Shown here: positions 1 to 5,701 of the stretch, in pieces
Numbering within the stretch: position 1 is the stretch's first letter
Layout: every line of letters starts with the position of its first letter
Assembly: GCA_003168295.1 (NCBI GenBank)
Contig: PMST01000174.1
Location: 1,434-17,621, forward strand
Length of the DNA stretch: 16,188 nucleotides
Source of the DNA: Actinomycetota bacterium
GTDB taxonomy: Bacteria > Actinomycetota > Actinomycetes > Streptosporangiales > Streptosporangiaceae
Reading direction: 5' to 3'
Position numbers and translations under genes: made by a program
The notes under the pieces: model-generated
What the model was told of the DNA's origin: nothing
Databases searched by the model: none
What the model saw: only the letters and a program-made list of their open reading frames with translations

Positions 1-396
1 CTGCAGGCCGACGCCGCACTGCACGGTGGCCATCATGTCCACCGGGTCGACGGACAGGATCGCGTTCATCCGCGACCCGTCCAGCACGAGGCTGTCCTCG
101 ACCACCGTCTCCAGACCGCCTTCGGTGGCGGTCCCTCCGGTCCGCGGCACGATGTTGACGAGGTTCTGCTCGGCGAACCGCAGCACGGCCGCCACCTCCG
201 CCGTGGAAGAGGGGTAGACGATCGCGGCCGGGATCGGCCCGTCGTAAATGCCGTGCACGGCGGTGTACTTCCGGAACCGGTCGACGCTGGCCTGCCTGAG
301 CTGCTCGTCGCGGGTGTCGACGGCGGCCGGGCCGAGGAGTCCGGTCATCGCGTCGACGATCGACTGCCGGGTCAGCGGGGATCGGGATGGGGCCAT
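1..396 (-). CDS. FAD-binding oxidoreductase, PCMH type (partial, N-terminal 132 residues)
   Basis: This reading frame is open from an ATG at 394-396 to the left edge, so only the first 132 residues are present. Residues 57-75 (PAAIVYPSSTAEVAAVLRF) and 84-94 (PRTGGTATEGG) form the FAD-binding PP-loop region of the GlcD/LDH-D/alkyl-DHAP-synthase superfamily. They are followed by a variant of the usual 'D..RMN.I..VD' and 'A..Q.GV.L' segments at 106-132. Members oxidise 2-hydroxyacids or related substrates with a flavin. The substrate cannot be told because the C-terminal substrate domain lies outside the window. The start is preceded by a GGAGAG about 10 bp away, which is a weak ribosome site. 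The gene lies 31 bp downstream of the KduD-like dehydrogenase and is probably co-transcribed with it, suggesting a small carbohydrate or hydroxyacid catabolic unit. Confidence 0.8.
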   Translation of the reverse strand, partial: MAPSRSPLTRQSIVDAMTGLLGPAAVDTRDEQLRQASVDRFRKYTAVHGIYDGPIPAAIVYPSSTAEVAAVLRFAEQNLVNIVPRTGGTATEGGLETVVEDSLVLDGSRMNAILSVDPVDMMATVQCGVGLQ

Positions 397-427
397 GGCC
401 AAGGTCGCTCTCCGGGTAGCTGCGGTG

Positions 428-1204
428 TCAGCGGACGAGGTAGCCGCCGTCGACCACCAGGACGTGGCCGTTGACGTAATCCGAGGCCCGGCTGGCCAGG
501 AAGACCACCGCCCCCATCAGGTCGGCGGCCTCCCCCCAGCGGTCCGCGGGGATGTGCTCGACGATGCGGCGGTCGGCCTCGGGATCGGCCCGGGTCCCTT
601 CGGTGATGGCGGTCTTGAAGTATCCCGGCGCGATGGCATTGACCTGGATGTTACAGGCCGCCAGCTCGTCGCAGTAGGCCTTGGTGAAGCCCGCGATCCC
701 GGCCTTGGTCGCGGCGTAGGCAGGTGAGCGCCGCCCGCCGAGGAAGGAGAACAGCGACGCGATATTGATGATCTTGCCGGACCGCTGCCCGATCATGAAC
801 CTGCTGGCCTCGTGGGCAAGCTCGAAAGCGGCGGTCAGGTTGACCAATACCATCGGATCCCACAGGTCACGGCCGAACTCCGCCACGTCAGCCAGCAGTG
901 CGATGCCGGCCGAGTTGACCAGGATGTCGACCGAGCCCAGCGCCTGCACGCACCCCCGCACGACGGCGGCTGGGACACCCGGCTGCGTGATGTCGGCCAG
1001 CACGAACTCCATCCGGCGCCCAGCGGCCTCGATCAGGGCCCGGGTGGTCCCGTCGTCCTGCGCCAGGCCGACCGCGAATACGTCGGCGCCGGCCTTGGCC
1101 AGGGCCACCGAGAAGGCCCGGCCCAGGCCGGTGTTGCCGCCGGTGACCAGGGCATTACGCCCGGCGAGAGAGAACAGGTCGAGGCTGAAGTCGGCGATGT
1201 CCAC
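428..1204 (-). CDS. SDR family oxidoreductase, KduD / 2-deoxy-D-gluconate 3-dehydrogenase-like
   Basis: This is a 258-residue classical short-chain dehydrogenase/reductase of usual family length. It has the NAD(P) glycine motif TGGNTGLG at residues 21-28, NSAG at 97-100, the structural Asn122 and the catalytic Ser150-Tyr163-Lys167 set (YAATK). The C-terminal part, with 'IPADRWGEAADLMGAVVFL' and 'SDYVNGHVLVVDGGYL', resembles the KduD/gluconate dehydrogenase subgroup, which interconverts 3-keto and 3-hydroxy sugar acids. That substrate is an inference. The start is GTG at 1202-1204 with GGATGG about 10 bp upstream. The downstream neighbour is the FAD oxidase (31 bp gap) and the upstream neighbour is a TetR gene on the same strand, 119 bp away. 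The two enzymes may form a sugar-acid oxidation pair. Confidence 0.85.
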   Translation of the reverse strand: MDIADFSLDLFSLAGRNALVTGGNTGLGRAFSVALAKAGADVFAVGLAQDDGTTRALIEAAGRRMEFVLADITQPGVPAAVVRGCVQALGSVDILVNSAGIALLADVAEFGRDLWDPMVLVNLTAAFELAHEASRFMIGQRSGKIINIASLFSFLGGRRSPAYAATKAGIAGFTKAYCDELAACNIQVNAIAPGYFKTAITEGTRADPEADRRIVEHIPADRWGEAADLMGAVVFLASRASDYVNGHVLVVDGGYLVR

Positions 1205-1323
1205 AGGTCAGCTGCCATCCGAGGTGGGAGGTAGGGCCGGCTTGGATCGTTCGTTAGGGTAGCGCGTGCAGGCTGGCGGCATGCTCGGAACAAGCTGGGC
1301 TTCCCTGCTCCTCGGAGTCCGCG

Positions 1324-1923
1324 TCAGGCTGAAAGGCGGGACGGGAGGACGAGCTCGGCGGCACGCGCCTGCAGGTCGCTCAGGGCCGCATCGGCGAAGG
1401 GCGGGAACGGTTCGTCATCGTTCGCCTTCATCCAGCGCTCGAACGCGACGCTGAAAGCGAGCATGCTCGTCACGGCCCCCAGTCGCGCGGTAAGTTCGTC
1501 TGTGCCTCGCTCGCGCAGGGCAGCGGCGACCGACTGGGTGATCCGGGCGTGCTTGAGTAGTCCCCGCTCTTGCAGCTCGCTGTTGGCCGCGACCACGAGT
1601 CTGCGCCGGGCGGCTGCGGGCCGCAGTTGCGGGGTCATCGCGACCCCGGCCGCTGCGAGCGCCGCCTGCAGGCATTCGGTGAGCGTCGCCTCCGGGGGCG
1701 CGGCCCGGATGGCGTCGGCGAACAGCCCGGCCAGGACGTCTTCGCCGCCGAACAGGACCTCGCGCTTATCCGCGAAGTGCCGGAAGAATGTAGCGCGGTT
1801 CATTCCCGCGCGGTCTGCGATCTGCGCGACGGTCGTCTCCTCGTAGCCGTTCTCCGCGAACAGGTCCAGCGCGGCGTTTTCCAGGCGCTCACGCGCATTC
1901 GGTGCCCATCTGCTCACTGTCAC
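1324..1923 (-). CDS. TetR/AcrR family transcriptional regulator
   Basis: The protein is 199 residues, typical for the family. The N-terminal helix-turn-helix spans about residues 13-53, with the recognition segment TVAQIADRAGMNRATFFRHF at 31-50. The C-terminal ligand domain is helical and unassigned. Two GTG starts are possible. The outer one (1921-1923) has AGGA almost touching it. The inner one (1915-1917, two codons later) has the same AGGA at 1926-1929 with an 8-base spacer, so the inner start is more likely. The gene is divergent from the epimerase-like gene at 2080. The intergenic region carries three copies of a 21-bp inverted repeat, the first within 10-30 bp of this start, so autorepression and control of the divergent gene are likely. 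It may also influence the downstream SDR operon, but no operator copy was seen there. Confidence 0.9.
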   Translation of the reverse strand: MTVSRWAPNARERLENAALDLFAENGYEETTVAQIADRAGMNRATFFRHFADKREVLFGGEDVLAGLFADAIRAAPPEATLTECLQAALAAAGVAMTPQLRPAAARRRLVVAANSELQERGLLKHARITQSVAAALRERGTDELTARLGAVTSMLAFSVAFERWMKANDDEPFPPFADAALSDLQARAAELVLPSRLSA

Positions 1924-1931
1924 ATCCTAAG

Positions 1932-2016
1932 CGACGCGATCGGATCGCATCACCCGGGAAGCCGATGCGATGCAGTCGCATCGCCATGGTAGAGTCAATG
2001 CGACTGGATCGCATCG
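1932..2016. promoter_or_regulatory. Three-copy TetR operator array
   Basis: Three 21-bp inverted repeats share the form CGATGCGA-N5-TCGCATCG. Copy 1 is at 1932-1952 (arms CGACGCGA / TCGCATCA, one change in each arm). Copy 2 is at 1963-1983 and is perfect. Copy 3 is at 1996-2016 (arms CAATGCGA / TCGCATCG, one change). Start-to-start spacing is 31 and 33 bp, about three helical turns, placing all copies on nearly the same DNA face. The array lies between the divergent TetR and epimerase-like genes. A TAGAGT that could be a -10 box for the rightward gene lies at 1990-1995 between copies 2 and 3, but no convincing -35 was seen. Binding by the adjacent TetR protein is an inference from position and symmetry. 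Confidence 0.8.
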
Positions 2017-2079
2017 TTCCGGTCGCGGCACCCGCGCCGCACATCCTCTTCGCCGGCAGCACAACCAAGGAGACCTTCC

Positions 2080-2961
2080 ATGCGCATCTTCGTCACCGGC
2101 GCTTCCGGCTGGATCGGCTCGGCCGTCGTCCCCGAACTCATCAGTGCCGGCCACCAGGTCCTCGGGCTAGCCCGCTCGGACGCCTCCGCCAAAGCAGTCG
2201 CCGGCCTGGGCGCCGAGGTGCTGCGCGGCGACCTGAACGACACCGGCGTGCTGCGCGCCGGCACCCTGGACAGCGACGGCGTCATCCACCTCGCCTTCGT
2301 CGTGCCCAGCGTGAGCGAGGCTGCGACGCGGACCGATGCCACCGCCATCGAGACGTTTGGCACCGGACTCGCCGGCTCCGGCAAGCCCCTGGTGATCTCC
2401 GGCGCGACGCTCGTGACACCCGGCCGGCCCGCGACCGAACGCGACGAACTCATCGCCGCCGGGCCCATCGCGGCCCGCATCACCAACATGCAGGCCGCCC
2501 TCGCGGCCGCAGCGGGGGGCGTCCGCTCCTGCCTGGTCATGCTGCCCCGCTCGGTGCACGGCCAGGGAGAACGCCACGGCTTCATCCCCCAGCTCATCGC
2601 CGCGGCCCGGGCTAAGGGCGTCTCCGGCTACATCGGCGACGGGACCAGCCGCTGGCCCGCCGTCCATGTGAAGGACGCCGCACGCCTGTACCGGCTGGCC
2701 ATCGAGCAGGCTCCCGCCGGCGCAGTGCTCAACGCCGTCGGCGACGAAGGCGTGCCGGTCCGCGAGATCGCCGAGGCCATCGGCCGGCACCTGAACCTGC
2801 CCGCCCGGTCCCTGCCCGCAGAAGAATTCGGCGGCATGCTCGTGCCCCTGCTCAGCAGGGACATGCCCGCTTCTAGCACCATCACGCAGGAACTCCTGGG
2901 CTGGCAGCCCACCCACCCCGGCCTCATCGAGGACATCGAACAGGGCCACTACTTCACCTGA
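2080..2961 (+). CDS. NAD(P)-dependent epimerase/dehydratase-like atypical SDR protein
   Basis: The protein is 293 residues with the extended-SDR nucleotide motif TGASGWIG at residues 6-13. Conserved segments typical of the actinobacterial '3-beta hydroxysteroid dehydrogenase / NAD-dependent epimerase' family follow: SVHGQGERHGFIPQLI, GYIGDGTSRWPAVHV.DAARL.RLA, NAVGDEGVPVREIAEAIGR and LGWQPTHPGLI. The central region contains no YxxxK: the expected place reads ITNMQAALAAAAGG. It is therefore an atypical SDR that may bind the cofactor but use different catalytic residues. The start is well supported by AAGGAG at 2067-2072 with a 7-base spacer to ATG. It is divergent from the TetR gene and very likely its regulatory target. 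The substrate is unknown; a role in detoxifying or modifying the TetR ligand would fit the layout. Confidence 0.85.
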   Translation: MRIFVTGASGWIGSAVVPELISAGHQVLGLARSDASAKAVAGLGAEVLRGDLNDTGVLRAGTLDSDGVIHLAFVVPSVSEAATRTDATAIETFGTGLAGSGKPLVISGATLVTPGRPATERDELIAAGPIAARITNMQAALAAAAGGVRSCLVMLPRSVHGQGERHGFIPQLIAAARAKGVSGYIGDGTSRWPAVHVKDAARLYRLAIEQAPAGAVLNAVGDEGVPVREIAEAIGRHLNLPARSLPAEEFGGMLVPLLSRDMPASSTITQELLGWQPTHPGLIEDIEQGHYFT

Positions 2962-3125
2962 CCAGCCCCAGACGCGGTTCCGGGGAATAAGGACGTGGCG
3001 TCAGGCCCCGCCAGCATGGATTCCAGCACCGCCAGGTCGCGCACCGCTGGCAGTCGCAACGTCTTAGGACGAGCCTGCACTGGAAGCCATTTGCCGTTGG
3101 GGCGAGGGACCTTACCGAAGTGGGC

Positions 3126-3530
3126 TCAACGGCGGCGGTGGGCCTCGCCGGTGCGAGCGCTCTCGATATGCCTGGCCCGGCTGAGGCTGTGGTGGTTCTC
3201 GGCCGGAGCCGCTTCGGCGTCCGCCGTATCGCGGCTGCTGTATGCGTCGTCAGCCTTGAGGGTGCCGAGCTGGATGTCAAAGCGGGCATCGAGGGCCGTG
3301 GACAGCGCGGCCAGTGTCCGCAGCGTCAGGTTCTCCCCGCCGCCGAGGATCTGGCTCACTCTCCCGGGAGAGACGCCCATGCGAGCCGCGAGGTCGGCCC
3401 GGGTGAGACCGCGCTCCCGCATAAGCCAGTTGATCTCGTTCGTCAACTGTGTGACGAGGGCGAGCATCTCTTCATCGATCTGGCTGTCGGTAGCCCTCTG
3501 ATCTGGCGAAACGCGTAGTCCGAAGCCCAT
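3126..3530 (-). CDS. XRE-type helix-turn-helix regulator
   Basis: From ATG at 3528-3530 the protein is 134 residues. I chose this start because GGAGG lies 5 bases before it; a GTG four codons upstream has no ribosome site. Residues about 22-80 form a Cro/C1-type helix-turn-helix: LTRADLAARMGVSPGRVSQIL, then NLTLRTLAALSTALDARFDI. This resembles HigA-like antitoxins and single-domain XRE repressors. The tail from residue 92 is polar, low in complexity and probably disordered. Third codon positions are less GC-rich than in the purine genes (about 78% in the first 60 codons). No toxin gene (HigB/RelE-like) is adjacent, so it looks like a solitary regulator. Palindromes of TTTAGC/GCTAAA lie 64-116 bp upstream and are its probable autoregulatory operator. 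Confidence 0.85.
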   Translation of the reverse strand: MGFGLRVSPDQRATDSQIDEEMLALVTQLTNEINWLMRERGLTRADLAARMGVSPGRVSQILGGGENLTLRTLAALSTALDARFDIQLGTLKADDAYSSRDTADAEAAPAENHHSLSRARHIESARTGEAHRRR

Positions 3531-3593
3531 CAGTGCCTCCACTTGGTTACTGCCAGACCCTGTTGCGCCCGGGCGGTCGTAGCATCAGTGTAC

Positions 3594-3646
3594 TTTAGCC
3601 TGAGCTAAACATGTAGCTAAACCTAAAGTCTTTAGCTATGGCTAAA
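3594..3646. promoter_or_regulatory. TTTAGC/GCTAAA palindrome cluster, probable XRE operator
   Basis: Two perfect inverted repeats, TTTAGC-N4-GCTAAA, lie at 3594-3609 and 3631-3646 (start-to-start 37 bp). Between them are a further half-site GCTAAA (3616-3621) and a 13-bp palindrome CTAAAG-T-CTTTAG (3623-3635) that overlaps the second repeat. A minus-strand TACACT that could be a -10 box for the XRE gene lies at 3587-3592, immediately beside the first palindrome, so a bound repressor would block it. The segment is much richer in A+T than its surroundings. Binding by the neighbouring XRE protein is inferred. Confidence 0.7.
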
Positions 3647-3690
3647 CTCTCACTCAGACAGCAGGGGCCCGACAACCCGCCGTCTCGGAT

Positions 3691-3708
3691 CGTTATCGAA
3701 ACGTTATC
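3691..3708. repeat. Short tandem direct repeat CGTTATC x2
   Basis: CGTTATC occurs at 3691-3697 and again at 3702-3708, 11 bp apart (one helical turn), in the long gene-free stretch 3531-3926. Head-to-tail repeats with near-helical spacing are a typical layout for regulator half-sites, but two 7-mers could be chance. Apart from this, the operator cluster and the AT-rich palindrome, I see nothing else in that stretch. Confidence 0.35.
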
Positions 3709-3787
3709 TTGTCGGCGTGCCGGGGCTTGGGATCAGCTGGACGGGATGGCAAGGCGAGCACCCGGGGCAGGCTGGGACTTATGTGAC

Positions 3788-3845
3788 ATTTCGCGAATCA
3801 AAATGAATGATCAGAATTGATTTGGCGCGAAATAAAGCCTAGATA
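3788..3845 (+). promoter_or_regulatory. AT-rich nested palindrome overlapping a putative promoter
   Basis: The left arm ATTTCGCG (3788-3795) plus AATCAA (3796-3801) pairs with TTGATT (3817-3822) plus CGCGAAAT (3826-3833), leaving a 3-base bulge (3823-3825) and a 15-base loop that contains TGATCA. The 3' arm TTGATT also reads as a -35 element, followed after exactly 17 bp by TAGATA (3840-3845) as a weak -10. This would start transcription about 75 bp before the gene at 3927. The tract is strikingly A+T-rich for this genome. An operator/promoter for the 3927 gene is the simplest reading; the regulator is unknown. Confidence 0.45.
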
Positions 3846-3926
3846 GATCGGCAATCACCTGCAACCATATTCTCGTGAGGCAGCCACTACCTGTGTGAGC
3901 ACAGGCGCGAGGCGAGGGGGCTTGGC

Positions 3927-4517
3927 ATGCCTGACTGGGTGGCGGGTGTTGCCGGGACATTCGCCTTGTCGCTGATCAGCAAATTGCCTCCCGGGGGTGA
4001 CCGGCTGTCTTCAGGCCGGACGTTCTCCATCGGGGTGCTGACGGTGCCGTTCGGCCGCCTGTACGAGCGGATGGGCGACGACATGCAGGACTGGTGCGAC
4101 ACCAGGCTCAGGGCGGCGTCGGCGAAGCCGCAGTGGATAGCCGACGCCGCGACGTACTACTACGATCAGGTGCGCGGCGGGCTCAAGGACGGCCGGGCGC
4201 GTGCCGACCTGAGTCGCTGGCACGAATCCATTACGCACAAGATCGGCATCGTGCGGCTGATCCGCCTGGACACCACCCCGGCCCGGCTGCAGGAATCCCT
4301 GGTCCGGCACCCCTCCACGCAGCACATACGCAAGTACGCCGAGGACGACCTGCCGCGGCTGGCCCGCCGGATGGAGAGCGACGCGAGCAGCGAGCTGAAC
4401 CTGTTCCTCGCCTACGTCTACCGGCTCGGGTATCACAAGCTGCTGATCTACCCGTTCCGGCCGTCCGCTCACCGGGCCCCGGCCCAGCATGCCGAGCCGA
4501 TGACTCCGGACCTGTAA
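3927..4517 (+). CDS. Hypothetical protein, 196 residues
   Basis: I do not recognise this protein. The start ATG has AGGGGG at 3915-3920 with a 6-base spacer, and codon use is GC-rich at third positions, so the gene looks real. Residues 4-20 (WVAGVAGTFALSLISKL) are hydrophobic, but too short and too near the start to call a signal peptide or membrane anchor with confidence. The remainder is soluble and mostly helical in character, rich in Arg, Tyr and Asp (for example WIADAATYYYDQVRGG at 70-85 and KYAEDDLPRLARRMESDASSELN at 136-158). The C-terminus is a Pro/Ala/His-rich tail. No catalytic motif is evident. An AT-rich palindrome with a putative promoter lies upstream and a strong hairpin lies 45 bp downstream, so it is probably transcribed alone. 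Confidence 0.7.
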   Translation: MPDWVAGVAGTFALSLISKLPPGGDRLSSGRTFSIGVLTVPFGRLYERMGDDMQDWCDTRLRAASAKPQWIADAATYYYDQVRGGLKDGRARADLSRWHESITHKIGIVRLIRLDTTPARLQESLVRHPSTQHIRKYAEDDLPRLARRMESDASSELNLFLAYVYRLGYHKLLIYPFRPSAHRAPAQHAEPMTPDL

Positions 4518-4562
4518 GCAACGATGGCGCTGTGCCAGAGTAACGCGCGGGCACTCGCGTGG

Positions 4563-4601
4563 TCTGGGCTCGGAGCGGGGCCTGGCCACCCCGAGCCCAG
4601 A
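4563..4601 (+). terminator. Strong hairpin downstream of the 3927 gene
   Basis: TCTGGGCTCGG (4563-4573) pairs perfectly with CCGAGCCCAGA (4591-4601) across a 17-base loop. It starts 45 bp after the stop codon at 4517. There is no U-run after it, as is common in high-GC actinobacteria, so termination is inferred from stem strength and position. Confidence 0.5.
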
Positions 4602-4606
4602 CGGGG

Positions 4607-4626
4607 AAGGGCGAGATCTCGTCCTT
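4607..4626. repeat. 20-bp near-perfect palindrome
   Basis: AAGGGCGAGA (4607-4616) is followed directly by TCTCGTCCTT (4617-4626), which are reverse complements except for one position. There is no loop, so this is more like a protein-binding site than a terminator. It lies 6 bp after the 4563-4601 hairpin, in the gap between convergent genes. Confidence 0.4.
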
Positions 4627-4696
4627 CTCGTTAACGATCATGCCTCTTGATTCTTAAGACAGGCTAGGACGTAGCTGTGAACCCGCTCATCAAGTG

Positions 4697-4732
4697 ACGG
4701 CGCCTGGGCCCATCACGACGTTGCGGCGCCGT
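4697..4732. repeat. 8-bp inverted repeat in convergent intergenic region
   Basis: ACGGCGCC (4697-4704) pairs with GGCGCCGT (4725-4732) across 20 bases. It lies 46 bp beyond the stop of the minus-strand gene at 4779 and could act as its terminator, though no T-run follows on that strand. Confidence 0.35.
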
Positions 4733-4778
4733 TGTGCGGGGGCGGGGCGGGGAGTGTCCAGCGGACCAGCCTCAGCGG

Positions 4779-5054
4779 CTATGTCCCGGACCTGACCGGA
4801 CTGACGCGGTACCCGGCCATCGGTGCGCACTCGTCACGATCGAGGAACTCGGCGAGGTATCCGGCCTCGTCGGCGTCGATCCCGATCACGACCCTGGCTT
4901 TCCCCCACGGCTCTTCGAGTGAGTAGCCGACGTAACTTACTACCGGCGGCCCAGGCTCGGCGGCAAGTCCATGCAGCGCGCGCCACTGTTCCCATGCTGT
5001 TTCCAGGCGCTTCGCGGCACGCTGAGCACGTGCGGCCAACTCTGGATCACGCAT
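4779..5054 (-). CDS. Conserved hypothetical protein downstream of bldC, 91 residues
   Basis: I chose ATG at 5052-5054 because GGGAGGG lies about 7 bases upstream; an in-frame extension of 22 residues further upstream is not supported. The small soluble protein begins with a charged amphipathic helix (RDPELAARAQRAAKRLETAWEQWRALHGL, residues 2-30). A conserved-looking core follows: PPVVSYVGYSLEEPWGKARVVIGIDADEAGYLAEFLD at 38-74. I recall similar small proteins in other actinomycetes but know no function. No nucleic-acid-binding or catalytic motif is evident. It is on the same strand as bldC, 159 bp downstream, with an inverted repeat in the gap, so co-transcription is possible but may be attenuated. 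Confidence 0.8.
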   Translation of the reverse strand: MRDPELAARAQRAAKRLETAWEQWRALHGLAAEPGPPVVSYVGYSLEEPWGKARVVIGIDADEAGYLAEFLDRDECAPMAGYRVSPVRSGT

Positions 5055-5081
5055 CGTGCGACCCTCCCCCTGAGAGCGGAC

Positions 5082-5128
5082 CGGCCCCGGCAACGTGCCT
5101 TGGATCTGACACTCTGCCACCGGGGCCG
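5082..5128. repeat. Inverted repeat between bldC and the downstream gene
   Basis: CGGCCCCGG (5082-5090) pairs with CCGGGGCCG (5120-5128) across 29 bases. It lies in the 159-bp gap between the bldC stop and the next minus-strand gene. It could terminate bldC transcription or shape the leader of the 4779 gene. No T-run is present. Confidence 0.35.
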
Positions 5129-5213
5129 ACCCCCCACTTGCGTTGAACGACCGCTGCCGCGTTCACCGGGAACGGAGCTCGCTGAGCGCGCACCTGGCGA
5201 AGACGGCAGCACG

Positions 5214-5417
5214 TCACTCCGAGCGCTGCTGCGGAATACCCGCGAGCAGTGCACGAACCTCAGTCTCCCGATAGCGCCGGTGTCCCCCCAGCGTGCGGAT
5301 CGAGGTCAGTTTGCCGGCTTTCGCCCACCGTGTGACGGTCTTGGGGTCGACACGAAACATCGTGGCGACCTCCGCGGGCGTCAACAGCGGCTCAGCCTCT
5401 GGCGTACGTGCGGACAT
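5214..5417 (-). CDS. bldC: BldC, MerR-like developmental transcriptional regulator
   Basis: The 67-residue protein matches my recollection of S. coelicolor BldC (68 residues) almost end to end: LLTPAEVATMFRVDPKTVTR (11-30), WAKAGKLTSIRTLGGHRRYR (31-50), EVRALLAGIPQQRSE (53-67). It is a single winged-helix MerR-type DNA-binding domain without an effector domain. In Streptomyces, BldC binds head-to-tail direct repeats and delays the switch from vegetative growth to sporulation. The start is ATG at 5415-5417 with GGAGAGG upstream. The reading frame continues upstream for 65 more codons, but that extension is absent from known BldC. The neighbouring hypothetical gene (5702), vdh and DUF3073 repeat the gene order I recall from Streptomyces. 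Its presence suggests an organism with a mycelial or sporulating life cycle. Confidence 0.97.
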   Translation of the reverse strand: MSARTPEAEPLLTPAEVATMFRVDPKTVTRWAKAGKLTSIRTLGGHRRYRETEVRALLAGIPQQRSE

Positions 5418-5601
5418 AAGTTGGCCTCTCCTCCTGGACCAGTCCTGCGATCCTGCGATTCCTGTTATTGCCTGGTGCTCCGTGAGGAGCCTGTCGGGGA
5501 TGTCCCATATGGCCGACAGAGACCATATTGCCATCACCAGCGGTGACGCGTCGACCACCAGGCGCAAAGTTTCTGTACTGGGATGCCCAGTTGCTCCGCC
5601 G

Positions 5602-5650
5602 ATCACTGTCACTCACGGTGATTCTAGCGATACTTATAGTCGCATCGCGG
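5602..5650 (-). promoter_or_regulatory. Possible bldC promoter/regulatory segment
   Basis: Reading on the minus strand, TAGAAT (5621-5626) is a good actinobacterial -10 and an alternative TATAAG lies just upstream (5634-5639). Neither has a clear -35 at 17-18 bp. An inverted repeat ATCAC (5602-5606) / GTGAT (5618-5622) overlaps the -10. The region is A+T-rich compared with its flanks and would give a leader of about 200 bases for bldC. The rest of the gap 5418-5701 shows nothing else. Confidence 0.3.
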
Positions 5651-5701
5651 CAGATTCGGTAATACTGCCCTGCAACAATTCGGCGCGTCGCCGGAGATCC
5701 G

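Noticed and set aside
3638..3820. 60-codon plus-strand frame starting ATGGCTAAACTC
   Set aside because: Its start lies inside the second TTTAGC palindrome, there is no ribosome site, the codon bias is poor and its end runs into the AT-rich palindrome. It is better explained as regulatory DNA.
5418..5612. 65-residue N-terminal extension of BldC
   Set aside because: Known BldC is about 68 residues, a ribosome site precedes the inner ATG, and the extension covers the A+T-rich upstream region.
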